Positions 9,712 to 20,300 of a stretch of 64,000 nucleotides of DNA are shown here, piece after piece. Origin of the DNA: Cryoendolithus antarcticus (taxonomy: Eukaryota; Ascomycota; Dothideomycetes; Cladosporiales; Cladosporiaceae); the NCBI GenBank assembly GCA_002077065.1, contig NAJO01000008.1, positions 1,116,001-1,180,000 of the forward strand, written 5' to 3'. Both the position numbers and the translations under genes were made by a program. The notes beneath the pieces are model-generated. The model saw only the letters and a program-made list of their open reading frames with translations, made no database searches and was not told the origin of the DNA. Each line of letters opens with the position of its first letter. Position 1 is the stretch's first letter.

Positions 9712-10836
9712 ATGGCGACTGGAAAGACGATCTACATAGCCGTCGTCGGTGTTGGCGGCGTCGGCCAGGCATTCCTCGGCCAGCTCGCCCAGCTGCAACA
9801 GCGACTTGCAAAGAGATCTCCACCAACACACCTCAATCTCATCCTCGTTCGCCGCAGCACGAAGCAACTCTCGTCCCCTGGTTACAAACCGATCAACATT
9901 GGCACGGTACTAGCAGAACTGGACAAAGTCACTACGCCATTTCCGCAACTCATCGAGTCCGTCAATTATCTTGCCAAAGCCCATGGGAAAGTCGTGCTCG
10001 TGGATAACACTTCCGACCTGGACTTTGCGACCGTATATCCCCTGGTCCTAAGCAAGGGAATCTCCATCGTGACGCCTAACAAGAAGGCGTTCTCGCATAC
10101 TTTCTCGCTGTGGACGAGGATCTTCGAGGCGGCAGCAAATGGCTCTGGTCCAGAAGGCAACGGTTTCGTGTTTCACGAAAGCAGTGTTGGCGCTGGTCTA
10201 CCGGTCCTCAGTACCCTCAATGAGCTGGTGGAGACTGGTGACGAAGTGACGAAGATCGAGGGAGTCTTCAGTGGGACGATGTCGTTTCTGTTCAATTCGT
10301 TCCAGCCCGTTGCTGGCGGTGGCGGGACGTTCGCGGCCGAGGTGAAGAAAGCGAAAGATCTTGGCTACACTGAGCCAGATCCGAGGGACGATCTCAATGG
10401 GCTTGACGTCGCGAGGAAGCTGACAATATTGGCGAGGATTGCTGGTCTGCCCGTGGAGTCACCCACAAGCTTCCCAGTGCAGTCACTCATACCTGCTGAG
10501 CTGGAAGACTGCAAGTCTGGAGACGAGTTTCTAGCACGACTGCCAGAGTTCGACAACCGAATGGACGAAGTGAAAGCCAAGGCTGCGAAGGAAGGCAAAG
10601 TTGTGAGGTTTGTGGGCAGCATCAACGTGGGTTCAAAGGAGGTCAAGGTCGGCTTGGAAAGCTTCGACAAGAGCCACCCCATCGCAGCACTCAAGGGGAG
10701 CGACAACATCATCAGCTTCTACACGAAGCGGTACGGTAGCAACCCGCTGATCATACAAGGCGCCGGCGCTGGAGGCGAGGTGACTGCCATGGGTGTCACG
10801 GGGGATTTGATCAAGGTCATCAAGCTGTTGAGATAG
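9712..10836 (+). CDS. hom6: Homoserine dehydrogenase
   Basis: A single exon of 374 residues, the usual fungal length. It reduces aspartate semialdehyde to homoserine in the threonine/methionine branch of the aspartate pathway, in the cytosol. The NAD(P)-binding motif VVGVGGVGQAFLGQ lies at the N-terminus, the conserved TPNKKAFS lysine region near residue 120, the GVFSGTMSFLFN block in the middle, and the family signature GYTEPDPRDDLNG near 221-233. The C-terminus GAGAGGEVTAMGVTGDL is also diagnostic. ATG 9712 sits directly before the first beta strand; in-frame sequence upstream is not conserved-looking. It is monofunctional, with no fused aspartokinase, as is normal in fungi. Confidence 0.95.
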   Translation: MATGKTIYIAVVGVGGVGQAFLGQLAQLQQRLAKRSPPTHLNLILVRRSTKQLSSPGYKPINIGTVLAELDKVTTPFPQLIESVNYLAKAHGKVVLVDNTSDLDFATVYPLVLSKGISIVTPNKKAFSHTFSLWTRIFEAAANGSGPEGNGFVFHESSVGAGLPVLSTLNELVETGDEVTKIEGVFSGTMSFLFNSFQPVAGGGGTFAAEVKKAKDLGYTEPDPRDDLNGLDVARKLTILARIAGLPVESPTSFPVQSLIPAELEDCKSGDEFLARLPEFDNRMDEVKAKAAKEGKVVRFVGSINVGSKEVKVGLESFDKSHPIAALKGSDNIISFYTKRYGSNPLIIQGAGAGGEVTAMGVTGDLIKVIKLLR

Positions 10837-10866
10837 TCTCCGGCTGTGGGTATTCAAAAGCGTGGG

Positions 10867-11967
10867 CTAGTCTATTTCTGGAACGGGCAGTCCGTTGTAC
10901 AGCTTCATTCGCAGGCCCAGGTGCTTCATGGCCGCCATTGCCTTTGCTTCTCGCAGCTTTCTCGAGTCCTCTTCGCTGACCAGCACGAAGTCGTAGACGA
11001 TAGTCTTCGTGCCCTCTTTGACGCCGTATGTCTTCGCCTGCTCTGCGTTGACCGTGCCGAGATCGATCAGCAGCGACTCCTTGACGCCGAAGACCGCATC
11101 CGAAGTCTCATATGGATCGCCTCGCAAGTACAGCGCTCTGCAACGCTGTCAGCACCCTTCCCCTTGTTACACACAGTATCGAGCACTCACGTAATCAGAT
11201 GATCAAACCCCTCCTTCTCAAACATAAAGTGCATATGACTAGGCCTATAACAATGCCTCTTCAACAACTTCAACAACTTCCCCACCGGCCCATCATGCGG
11301 AATCGGATACGGCACAGGCACAATAGCCTTGAACCAGAACTTCCCCTCCTCATCACTATGCATCACAGCCCTCTGATCCGGTTGCTCCCGCCCTTCATAC
11401 TGCACATCGTACTTTCCCTTGCTGTCTGTCTCCCAGATATCGATTTTCACGTCCGAAACGGGCTTGCCGGAGCGGTCTTTGATGGTGCAGAGGACTAAGC
11501 AGGGTTCGCCGTCGGGGTCGTGGGCTATCTGTGTTCCGTTGGGTTCGGAGTGGGCGTCGTGCGTGTGGAAGGGGCCGAGGACTGTGCCTTCGGTTGAGTC
11601 GGCGGGTTTGGGATGGTCTATGCTGTCTACTAGCAGGGAGAGGCCGAGGATGTCGGAGAGGAGGATGAATTCCTGCAGTGCAGTCCGTCAGGTGATAGTC
11701 CTCCTGTAAGAATCTTGAGCAATTGCCTACCTGTCGCACATCTGTGCAAATCTGACCGACTGCAGTGAGGAACTGGATTGCTGCTAGCCATTCGTTGTGA
11801 CTGAGTCGCGTTTCTCGCGCGAAGTCGTGGACATGCTGCACGAGTCTCTCTAGCAAGTACTTCAACCTTGGATCAGGACATTGAGAATTTATGAGCTTGA
11901 CGTTATCGGTGATATTGTCAATCGTCAGGTCCTTGAGAGGCGGGACGTCGACTTCGCTCGGGTCCAT
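10867..11967 (-). CDS. Intradiol ring-cleavage dioxygenase (catechol/hydroxyquinol 1,2-dioxygenase type)
   Basis: Three exons (minus order 11967-11731, 11672-11191, 11137-10867; introns 58 and 53 nt) give 329 residues. Residues about 10-85 form the helical dioxygenase N-terminal domain found in catechol and hydroxyquinol 1,2-dioxygenases. The catalytic domain shows the non-haem Fe(III) ligands expected of the family: a Tyr in SKGKYDVQYEG and the Tyr/His cluster RHCYRPSHMHFM. It should open a dihydroxylated aromatic ring between the hydroxyls, giving a muconate-type product, in the cytosol. It lies 371 nt downstream of qutE on the same strand, which suggests a role after protocatechuate formation from quinate. 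The N-terminal domain argues against a protocatechuate 3,4-dioxygenase subunit; the exact substrate needs assay. Confidence 0.9.
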
Positions 11968-12338
11968 GATGAGTGAGACTTGGGAAGATAGCTGCAAAGA
12001 GGCTAGGAAACATCATCAAGGAAGACATCTTGGAATGATGGACAGTATTGAATAGTCTGACCTTACCCGGCAGTTCAGTTCATGAGCTCTGCACCTCTGA
12101 TGATGTCCACCCACTTTGCCCCGCAAAGTGGAGAGTCTCGTCCACTGCAAGCCGTTCGAAGTGCCGGACGCTACTGCTTTGCGTCGTCCTTATATGCAGC
12201 GACCACTACAAGTACGTCTAGTAGTACTCCAAGAAATAGATGCGGCCTTCGCGCTCCTGATGCTATCGGCGCCCACAGACGCAATGCGCCATGGCGTGCA
12301 AAAGCCACATCTAGTCCCGGTGACTCTCGGCATGGCCC
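11968..12338. other. Spacer between the dioxygenase and qutE
   Basis: A 371-nt region between two minus-strand genes. It holds the qutE 3' flank and the dioxygenase promoter. No palindromic GGATAA..TTATCC-type QutA site was seen by eye. Confidence 0.4.
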
Positions 12339-12788
12339 TCAAGTCTTCGATGCCTTGAGCTGCTGATCTACAAATTGTAGAGCTGCTGAATAGCCAAAGA
12401 CGCCCAGTCCACAAATCACAGCAACAGCCTTGTCACTAAGAAATGACTTGTGTCGAAACTCCTCCCTTGCATGCACATTGCTGATATGAACTTCGATGAA
12501 CGGAATCGCAACTCCAGCCAAGGCGTCCCGCAGCGCGACGCTCGTATGCGTGAGGCCTCCCGGGTTGATGATAATGTACTCGACGTTTCCGCGAGCTTCG
12601 TGAATGCGATCGATAATGGCGCCTTCGTGGTTTGATTGGAAGCTCTGCACCGTGATGCCCAGTCCTTCGCCTTGTGACTTCGTGTTCGACTCCACATCAC
12701 TGAGTGTTGTGCTGCCGTAGATATGCGGTTCTCGGGTACCCAGCAGATTAAGATTGGGTCCGTTGATGAGGAGGACTGTTCTGTCCAT
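12339..12788 (-). CDS. qutE: Catabolic type II 3-dehydroquinase (QutE)
   Basis: A single exon of 149 residues, typical of the small dodecameric type II enzyme. It dehydrates 3-dehydroquinate to 3-dehydroshikimate in quinate breakdown. Family signatures: [19 protein letters not shown] at the N-terminus, with the catalytic Tyr24 and Arg19 of the mobile loop; [17 protein letters not shown] in the middle; and [17 protein letters not shown] with the catalytic His region. The ATG at 12788 sits right before the first beta strand. In Aspergillus qutE lies inside the qut cluster; here it is about 15 kb from the rest, paired with a ring-cleaving dioxygenase. Confidence 0.95.
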   Translation of the reverse strand: MDRTVLLINGPNLNLLGTREPHIYGSTTLSDVESNTKSQGEGLGITVQSFQSNHEGAIIDRIHEARGNVEYIIINPGGLTHTSVALRDALAGVAIPFIEVHISNVHAREEFRHKSFLSDKAVAVICGLGVFGYSAALQFVDQQLKASKT

Positions 12789-13305
12789 GGCGAGCGAGTC
12801 GATAATTTCGCGGCCTGAGTATTTCGGTGATCAACGCTAGGTCTCGAGGATGTTTCAACAGAGAACCTGTAGAAATAATGTGGTACTCACTGCCGAGGAG
12901 AGAAGGAGTGGCAATGATGATATCTATAGAGATGAGTAGGAGGAGAGTTTACCCGAGAGCTGCACAGCGTGTATCAAGATGTACAAAACAGCAGCGGCGG
13001 GTTCACTGATGCTGTCCACTGATCGTCTATACGCGGGTCATGCTTCGCGCTCCTAAATGACTGTGAGACTGGCATAAGGGGGGTGAGAAGGAAGAGAGCA
13101 ACGTACTGTATCCGTAGATAGACGCGACGAGACGCGCCTCGCAGCCTGCAGCGACGTAGTGTTGACTGAATGATATGGATTTTGTAGAATGAGCGATCGA
13201 GGGTGTTTCTAGATCGGCACATGATCGCGAATAGTATGTACAGTGCCCAACGCTATCCACCAGAACCTCCGCCTCGAGCTCAAGAACTCAGACTTACAGC
13301 CAACA
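12789..13305. other. Intergenic, qutE promoter side
   Basis: A 517-nt spacer between the qutE start and the biotin-ligase stop. It should contain the quinate-inducible promoter of qutE. No gene or clear operator was recognised. Confidence 0.4.
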
Positions 13306-15324
13306 TCAGACCTTCCTCCTCACCAATCCCCTAAAGAAATCAAACGAATTGCTATCACTCTGCAACTCCCACCTCTTCCCCGTGCCGCGATCCCCAAACC
13401 CCAACTCCTCCGCAACAAGCAACCCCCAATCCGTCGAGATACCCTTAATCCTCGCTTTCACGCCGCCTTGAGTCTCCAACGTGACGATCTGCTCGCTGTG
13501 CAGCCAGGAGCGATAGTAGCTCTGCTCGAACACCGTGTCGAAGCCGGTGCGGCAGAAGCGAGTGTATAGTCCTTCGAGGTTGGCCAGGATGGAAGCGAGA
13601 AGACGTTCGAGGGATGGGGCGGGGTGGTTGGCTTTGGCTGCTAGCTGGGCGATGGAGGTTGTGGGCGCGGCGTTGAGGACGTTCAGGCCGATGCCGACGA
13701 TGAGGGTGTAGTCGCCTCCGGCGTAGCTTGAGTTTACTAGTATGCCGCCGATCTTAACGTAGGCGTTCTCGCTGGCGGGTTTTGTGGGATCCAGCGCGTA
13801 TATGTCGTTCGGCCATTTTAACCGAATCGGTAGACGGGCGTAGCCTTTGTCATACGACTGGATGCCGGCCACTATAGCGAGAGCGGCGAGATACTGGACG
13901 AAGACTACAGGCGCTGAGGTGGACAGAGCGAGGGAGTGACGCATGACTGTGCTGAACATGAGGCTGCCGGGTGGACTTACCCAGACGTTCGTGCCTCGCC
14001 CTCGGCCAGCGACCTGAGTCGTCGCAGTGGCTGTCAAGCCATTAGGAAGTTCGGCTAGCCAGGTGGGATTCTTCTCGAGCATTGTACTCGTGCTTGTGAC
14101 CACTTCACCGTAGATCAGAGCGTTGCCGAACGTGGCTTGTGACTCCCGTTGCCGACTGTGATAGTCGCGTAGGTGCGAATAGAATGCATGATGGTCAAAG
14201 TGAGGAGTGTCTTTGGTGTCTGGCAAGTCAGTTTCATGTGCCAGCATCGTCTTTGGTGGCTCCTCCGGTTCTGGGCCACCCATTGGATTTGGTATAGTAG
14301 GCACCGCTGCTTTCACGCTTTCCAGGTCAAAGGTATCAGTCTGGGGATGTCCGAGAAGAAACGTGTCATTCTCCCCCTTGATCACGTTGTCAGCTATTAG
14401 GCCAGCCTCCTGCCAGCTTTGTAGGAGCTCCGAAACTCCAGTCGGTTGCGAAGCAGTCAGATGTAGGACGGACAGCGATGGCACAGAATGCAGTGTTTCT
14501 GCTCTAATGTCCAGCCCGAGTTTTCGCAAACATGCTGTCATGAAGACAATCCGATGTTGCTCATCCTCTACCAAAGCATCGACAAGCTTATCGTACCCTT
14601 GAGGCCCTGTAGCCTCATCTCGGTTGAGGTTTGTACCAGAAAACTCGGGATGTGGGCCAGTCAGGATAGCACTGCCCTCGCCGACTCTGCAGTACACGAT
14701 CGCAGCTTTCTCGCTTTCTTGCCTGTCAGCCGTTGCCACTTTCTCTTCGTACGTCGCTAGTATCTCGACACCTTTGTCGGCGTACTTGTCAGCATTCACG
14801 AAGAAGCCACCGCCGTTGTAGTACGCCTTGAGCTTTCCCGGTACAGAGCCTCCTTTATCCACAAACTGCTTCGTCGCGACCTTCAGCTCTGCTGCCCTCA
14901 TGCCAGCTTCCGAATGGTATACAAAGCCAGGGAATGCCAGCCCTTTGCACGTTCCGGGAAAGAATGCTAGCTCCCTCTCGCCGATGACCTCCATCCCCTT
15001 GACGCCGACCTCGAACTCACACTTAGCACAGCCGTAATAGCCGCCCGCACACAGTCCCAGGTACCTGCCACCCATTTCAACATACTGCTTGATCCGGCGA
15101 TTGCCTTCACCATTGAGGGTACGACAGTAGCCCATATCAGCGCCTCCGGGCATTACTAACAGAGCACAGGTTGACATCCATGGTTCTTTCAGTATCTGAT
15201 CTGCAGACACGTTGATGACGGCGTAATTGGGGAGCAGACGGCGGAGTGACCACGTAGCGTGCTTGACTGACGATGTCGTAGAGCCTGGTCCGGCGTAGAT
15301 CAAAACATTGATTCTAGTGGTCAT
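13306..15324 (-). CDS. bpl1: Biotin--protein ligase (holocarboxylase synthetase)
   Basis: A single exon of 672 residues, the size of yeast Bpl1 (690). It activates biotin with ATP and attaches it to the carrier lysine of acetyl-CoA and pyruvate carboxylases. The N-terminal half is the glutamine-amidotransferase-like domain typical of fungal BPLs (LLVMPGGADMGYCRTLNG, YLGLCAGGYYG). The C-terminal half is the BPL/LplA catalytic domain, with TQVAGRGRGTNVWVSPPGSL near residue 430 and LKWPNDIYAL, then IGGILVNSSYAGGDYTLIVG. The start was placed at ATG 15324 (MTTRINVLIYAGPG), immediately before the first domain strand; the frame is open 80 codons further but without conserved character. Confidence 0.95.
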   Translation of the reverse strand: MTTRINVLIYAGPGSTTSSVKHATWSLRRLLPNYAVINVSADQILKEPWMSTCALLVMPGGADMGYCRTLNGEGNRRIKQYVEMGGRYLGLCAGGYYGCAKCEFEVGVKGMEVIGERELAFFPGTCKGLAFPGFVYHSEAGMRAAELKVATKQFVDKGGSVPGKLKAYYNGGGFFVNADKYADKGVEILATYEEKVATADRQESEKAAIVYCRVGEGSAILTGPHPEFSGTNLNRDEATGPQGYDKLVDALVEDEQHRIVFMTACLRKLGLDIRAETLHSVPSLSVLHLTASQPTGVSELLQSWQEAGLIADNVIKGENDTFLLGHPQTDTFDLESVKAAVPTIPNPMGGPEPEEPPKTMLAHETDLPDTKDTPHFDHHAFYSHLRDYHSRQRESQATFGNALIYGEVVTSTSTMLEKNPTWLAELPNGLTATATTQVAGRGRGTNVWVSPPGSLMFSTVMRHSLALSTSAPVVFVQYLAALAIVAGIQSYDKGYARLPIRLKWPNDIYALDPTKPASENAYVKIGGILVNSSYAGGDYTLIVGIGLNVLNAAPTTSIAQLAAKANHPAPSLERLLASILANLEGLYTRFCRTGFDTVFEQSYYRSWLHSEQIVTLETQGGVKARIKGISTDWGLLVAEELGFGDRGTGKRWELQSDSNSFDFFRGLVRRKV

Positions 15325-15595
15325 CCTCTTGGGTCTAAAAGCTTGACCGTTGTCTCTAAGTTGATGCACCTCGAAAAGACACGGTACAACGCTGCTCAAG
15401 GTTTCTACCAGATGATCACTGTCACAGGACAGCCTACATATTCTGTTAGCTTTCAGGTGCTCTTGATAGGTGGTCGAGAATGGTTTAGGGACTTCGGGAG
15501 AGACGAAGGTCACGTGCACGGAGATATATGTCTTCTTCCCAATCCCTAAACCAGTCCCCTCCACCCCAACCCCATCCGAGAAGACACAACCAGTG

Positions 15596-16031
15596 ATGTC
15601 GAATGCAGCAGATCAAAGAAAGTCCGAAGATGTGGAAGATGATGACGAACCTGATGAATGGTAAGTTGCTGATTCCGAGAACTCCAGGTCCATCAACTCG
15701 ACTGACGCCACGCAGGGACACAAGAATCTTCAGCACAGGCTGTGCAGGTGAGCACACCAGATCTTATGACTGCGGTTCGAGGGAAGGAGCTGACGAGACT
15801 CAGAGGAGAACACGAAGCTGAATGACTGCTTCTTTGAGAAGAAAGACTGGCGAGCTTGCAAAGAGGAAGTAAGTGGCGAGTGTATCCCCCGACCTACCAA
15901 CGTCTCAGCACTATTCTACCGAGGGGCCTATATGATTGAATTGTACTGACTGACTGTGCCAGATGGAGTCGTTCAAGCAGTGTTGGAAGAGGCAGGGAAA
16001 CGATGAGCGGACGGATGCGAAGGATGTCTGA
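15596..16031 (+). CDS. coa4: Coa4/Cmc3-type twin CX9C cytochrome oxidase assembly factor
   Basis: A very small gene of 76 residues split into four exons: 15596-15660, 15716-15747, 15804-15868 and 15963-16031; all junctions are in phase with GT..AG ends. The protein has an acidic N-terminus ending DDDEPDEW, then the twin CX9C signature: CAEENTKLNDC and CKEEMESFKQC, followed by WKRQGNDERT. Such proteins are imported by Mia40 into the mitochondrial intermembrane space, form two disulfides in a helical hairpin and help assemble cytochrome c oxidase. The DEW..IFSTGC lead-in fits Coa4 better than Cox17 or Cmc1. It is divergent from bpl1 with about 270 nt between starts. Confidence 0.88.
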
Positions 16032-16270
16032 GGGAGGGTATACGATATTTCAGCTTAGTGGCGTTGATGGTCAGGGTGGACGTCGTCGGACGTAGCAGAC
16101 GCTTTTGATGTACTGTAAATCTCTCTGCGGCCGTCCTTTGAGTAGGCAAGATATGGTCAACCTGTACGCATTGCAATTCGGTTGTGCTCAGGTCTCGAGA
16201 GCTGTTCATCCACCCGAGCTCGGACCACGCCCTCGACATGAACGACTTCAACTTTCCCAATGCAGTAATC

Positions 16271-17246
16271 ATGAACCACTCATATCGAGGCATTATGGCT
16301 TCATCGACACCCGTAAGAGCGGGCGCAGGCTTGCTCGCATTCATCTCGGGCCCAGCATCTACGGCGCGATCTCACACAGCGCGCACAGCATTCCGCCAGT
16401 ATCAATGTCGCCGCCATCTCTCCCAAACGTCTCGAGCATGGCAACAAGCCGCGGCAGCGACTGCAACACCGACACCACCGAACACTGCATCTCGGCCTGC
16501 TCCCCGATCTCCTGCTCCTCAAAGCTCATCTGCCAGTAATCCGCCCGCAGACCATGCTCTCACGCCCTCCCCCCTCCACTCCCTCACGGACGGCCTCATT
16601 GATCCTCCCCCAACCCTCGACGAACACGAAAAGCAAGTAGACTGGACGCGCTCCTACCATGGTCTCTCCTCTACGCCCTTCTCTCCGGAGCAAGGACAGC
16701 TACTCATGGCTGCGGTGGACACGAACGATATCGAGATCAAGCCGGATGGAATTCTGTACCTGCCTGAGATAAAGTATAGACGGATCTTGAACCGAGTGTT
16801 CGGGCCTGGAGGTTGGGGATTAGCACCGAGAGGCGAGACGATCGTGACGGGGAAATTGGTGACGAGGGAGTATGGGCTTGTGTGTGGTGGCAGGTGAGCA
16901 ATTCCTCTGAACCTTGTGAGTAGACGACTGGACTGATCAATCCAGCAGACTCGTCTCCATAGCCCGCGGCGAACAGCAATACTTCGACCCCGACGGCATC
17001 CCCACAGCAACCGAAGGCTGTAAATCCAACGCCCTGATGCGCTGCTGCAAAGATCTCGGAATCGCTAGCGAGCTCTGGGATCCCAGATATATCAAAGGGT
17101 TTGTGCGGGATCACGCTAAGGAGATGATTGTGGAGCATGTGGTCACGAAGAAGAGACGAAAGCATTGGATGAGGAGGGATGATGAGTTGAAGTATCCGTT
17201 GAAGGAGGTGCCAGGGGGGCAGGCGGGGCAGGTGAGGAAGGTGTGA
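16271..17246 (+). CDS. mgm101: Mgm101 mitochondrial genome maintenance recombinase
   Basis: Two exons, 16271-16893 and 16949-17246. The N-terminus is rich in Arg, Ser and Ala and lacks acids, as expected for a mitochondrial presequence; residues from about 50 to 125 are a low-complexity Pro/Ala/Ser linker. The conserved Rad52-like core follows, with [39 protein letters not shown] and [13 protein letters not shown], and a basic C-terminus [12 protein letters not shown]. It is a single-strand annealing protein of the nucleoid that maintains mtDNA. The start is uncertain: ATG 16238, 16271 or 16295 all give a presequence. The intron ends in tandem acceptors CCAGCAG at 16945/16948; the downstream one keeps GGRLVS. 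Confidence 0.92.
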
Positions 17247-17373
17247 GGTGCTGAGGAAGGAAGGGAGGCAGGAAAGGGAGCTGTAGGATAGTGTAAGATG
17301 ATGTGCATGGCTATAGACAGATACCCGGGCGGTGATTGCCCATGTACAATGCTCAGCTCTGAGGCTTCACGAA

Positions 17374-20300
17374 CTACTTTGACTTCGTCTTCGTCGGCGA
17401 AATCTGCGCCTCCACACTCTTCCTCAGCCCAAGCTCGGCAATACTTCCTGGACCTTCGAGGCTCTCAGGTTCACTGGACAGCCTCTCGGCCACGATTGGC
17501 TTATCCACATCCGCAGTATCGAACGTGCTTTTCACATTTGCTGGAGTCTTTAGTGCGCCCGCGGCCGGTCCCGACAAAACCCTTGATCCCTTCTTCGCAG
17601 CGGATGGGCTCCCAGGCGCCAGCCCCCGATGACCATCTGTATACCCCACCACAGGCTCCTGCCGGCCTTGCTCCGACACGCTCCCCGGTGGCGTATACAC
17701 CTGCTCCGGCACGCGCGGCGGATGCGGATTCAAGATTCTCTGCATCAAACCCCTCTCATCAATCTCACTGTCATCATCGTCCGGCCCTTCGAACAAGGAG
17801 TCGTCCCATACCGCGCTCCCAGCCCTCTCAAGCCTGTACTTCGAGCTCGCGCTTCCCTGCTGACTATTCGACAGCTCCGTCAACTCATCCTGAGCTTCGC
17901 GGTTCTCGCTATCAGTCCTCTTCGGTCCGCGCGGCGCAGTCTGGTCATGCACTTCTTCACCACGAGTGGAATCTATGGGCTCGTCTAGCGGTGGCGCGCG
18001 TTCGCGAGCAGGTTCTGCTTCATCTCGAGTTCGCGCGCTGTAGGTATCCGCGAAGTGGGTATCGCAAAGATGCTTTACTACGGGCCAACCGTAGGCGTTT
18101 GCGAACATACGCCGCACGATGATGTTGTTGTGTGCGTCTGGTTCGAGGCGGACGAGAACTTTGCGCCATGACAGATCGCGGTGATAGGCGCGTGCGATTT
18201 TCTCTTCAACACGCATGCCGCTGCTGTCCACTGTGTCTGTGCTGTGGGTACTTTCACGGCTTGAGGAACTGAACTTGCGCATGTTCTCCGTGGAGAGGGT
18301 ACGGGAGAGCTTGGTGCCGGGTCGCTTAATTGGTGGAGGTGGAATGTCTTCGGGGTGATAAACGCGGTCGTGGAATATCGTGCGGGAGCGACTGCCAGGG
18401 TCGGTGATCCATTGTCGACTTGGCATGGGAGGGTGCAGTATGTCGCCTGCTGACTCGAAGATGGATGTCTTGGGTGGTGCTTGCAATTCGCCTGTGTTGG
18501 AGTTAAGGTAGCTATCGCCTTTGCTTGCTACTGGGCGTTTGTGACCATCAACAGTGCCTTTGTGATATTGGATCGTGGGGTTTGGGGTCATTCCCTCAAT
18601 ACCTGCTAAAGCCTCCTCGGGAAGCTCATCCTCGCCAGGACCCATGGTCTGCCCTCGTCGAAGAGCCTTCTTCGTCTTCTTGGACAGAGCTTGCTGCTGT
18701 TGCTCGGCCGACGTCGCTGGAGATGCAGGCCTAAACCAGCCCCAGACATGATCCATCATGCTCTTTTGCTGAGTATGTTCGCCGTTTGACGTTATGGCTC
18801 CGGACTTCATCTCAGCCTCGTTGAAGCTCAAGCGGTTAGTTAGCTTCTTGCTGTCTTCAGCAGTTTCGTCCTCATCTGGTTGCGGCACCATATCGCCATC
18901 GCCCTCCCTCACATGCTCGTTATCGCTATCGTCGTTGCCATATGCCATAGGGTTGACATGATCGAGCGGCTGCTGACCATTGACGTTCGCGCCCGTGATC
19001 TCATTCCACGCCCATTCTGCAGCGGTTCCAATGAGACCGTTCTCTCGCCGCGCTTTGTCGACCTTGCCGAGACCCCGCCAGTCGAGGAACAGCAGACAGC
19101 TAGTGCGCAGTGGCACGATACCATCGTTCACTACATTCGAGTACACGGTCCTGTTACGGAACATGCGAAGCACTTGGTGAGCTGGACCTGTAGGCAAGAT
19201 TCGAAGCAATGGCTTAGCGCCTGGGTCGCCCTCGTTTTGATGGTTGGAGTTGCCACCGAGGCCGCCGATCATGGCGTTCCAGCCATCGCGTGCGCTCGCT
19301 AGCCCAGGAGGTTTCCAAGTCAGACCAAGATCTTGTCCAGTTCGACCCACGAGTCCAAAGTCGAGCGCAAACTTGACGTACATCGGATTCTCGTTACTGA
19401 GTCCCAGCATCGGGGACGCCATCGCAATGAAGTTGACTGGCTTGATCTGCTCGAAGAATGTCGGCGAGTGCTTGTGAATGTACGCGACGGCGTAGGTCTG
19501 GACAAGTCCACCCAAGCTATGGCCAATAAAGCTGATACTGGTGTATTGGTACGGCAGCTCCTCTGCCTTCTTCTCCGTGCCGTTTTCGACGTGAACGCTG
19601 CTTCCGTGATGCACCTGCTTGCCATCTCGTTTGTCCTTCTCTGCTTGCGACTTGAAGGTGTCCGTCAAGCTGCGCGTGAGTGGCTTCTTGATGGGTAGAA
19701 AGGGCTGGTCCGGATAAGTCATCTTGAGAACGTACTTCGCCAGTCGCTTCCCCAAGTACTGAATGCCGTTCTCCGTTCGCGCAGCATTGCCGCTGAACCC
19801 ACGAACAATGGTCTCCTCGTCGTCAGAGTCTTCATCATCGGAGTCGGTCTCTTCCTGACCGCCCGTGGTGGGCGCGGTCGCAGTCTTCTCCTCATCACCC
19901 CGCTCGTTCGTGAATGTACCACCTTCCGCTGCTTGGCTTGCATCTTGTCTTGACTTTCCCTCCCGTCTCTGAGCTCGATAAGTCTCTTTGCGCTTCTTGG
20001 CATCAATGCGCGCTTGCGCAACCGTCGCGTCAATGCTTTCCTTTAGGAAGAGCATGTCTGCACCAACATTGCTGTGGAGACCGTGCGTAAGCACGACGAG
20101 ATGGAGCGTCTTCCGCTTCTGGCTTGACTTCCCATTGGCGATCTTCTCTGAAGTGTCTGCTTTCTCCCCAGTCTTCGGGCTCGCAGGATCTTCGCCTTCC
20201 CACGTCGGCATAGCAGGCTTATCCCATAGCGCGTTCACGTCCTCAACACGTAACCTGACAGCCTTTGAGTACACTCCGGCCCTTTGATGTGCCGACCGTC

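Noticed and set aside
11395..11997. 200-residue single-frame version of the dioxygenase N-terminus
   Set aside because: Its second half (Arg/Pro-rich) is intron and out-of-frame exon; splicing at 11730/11673 restores the known domain.
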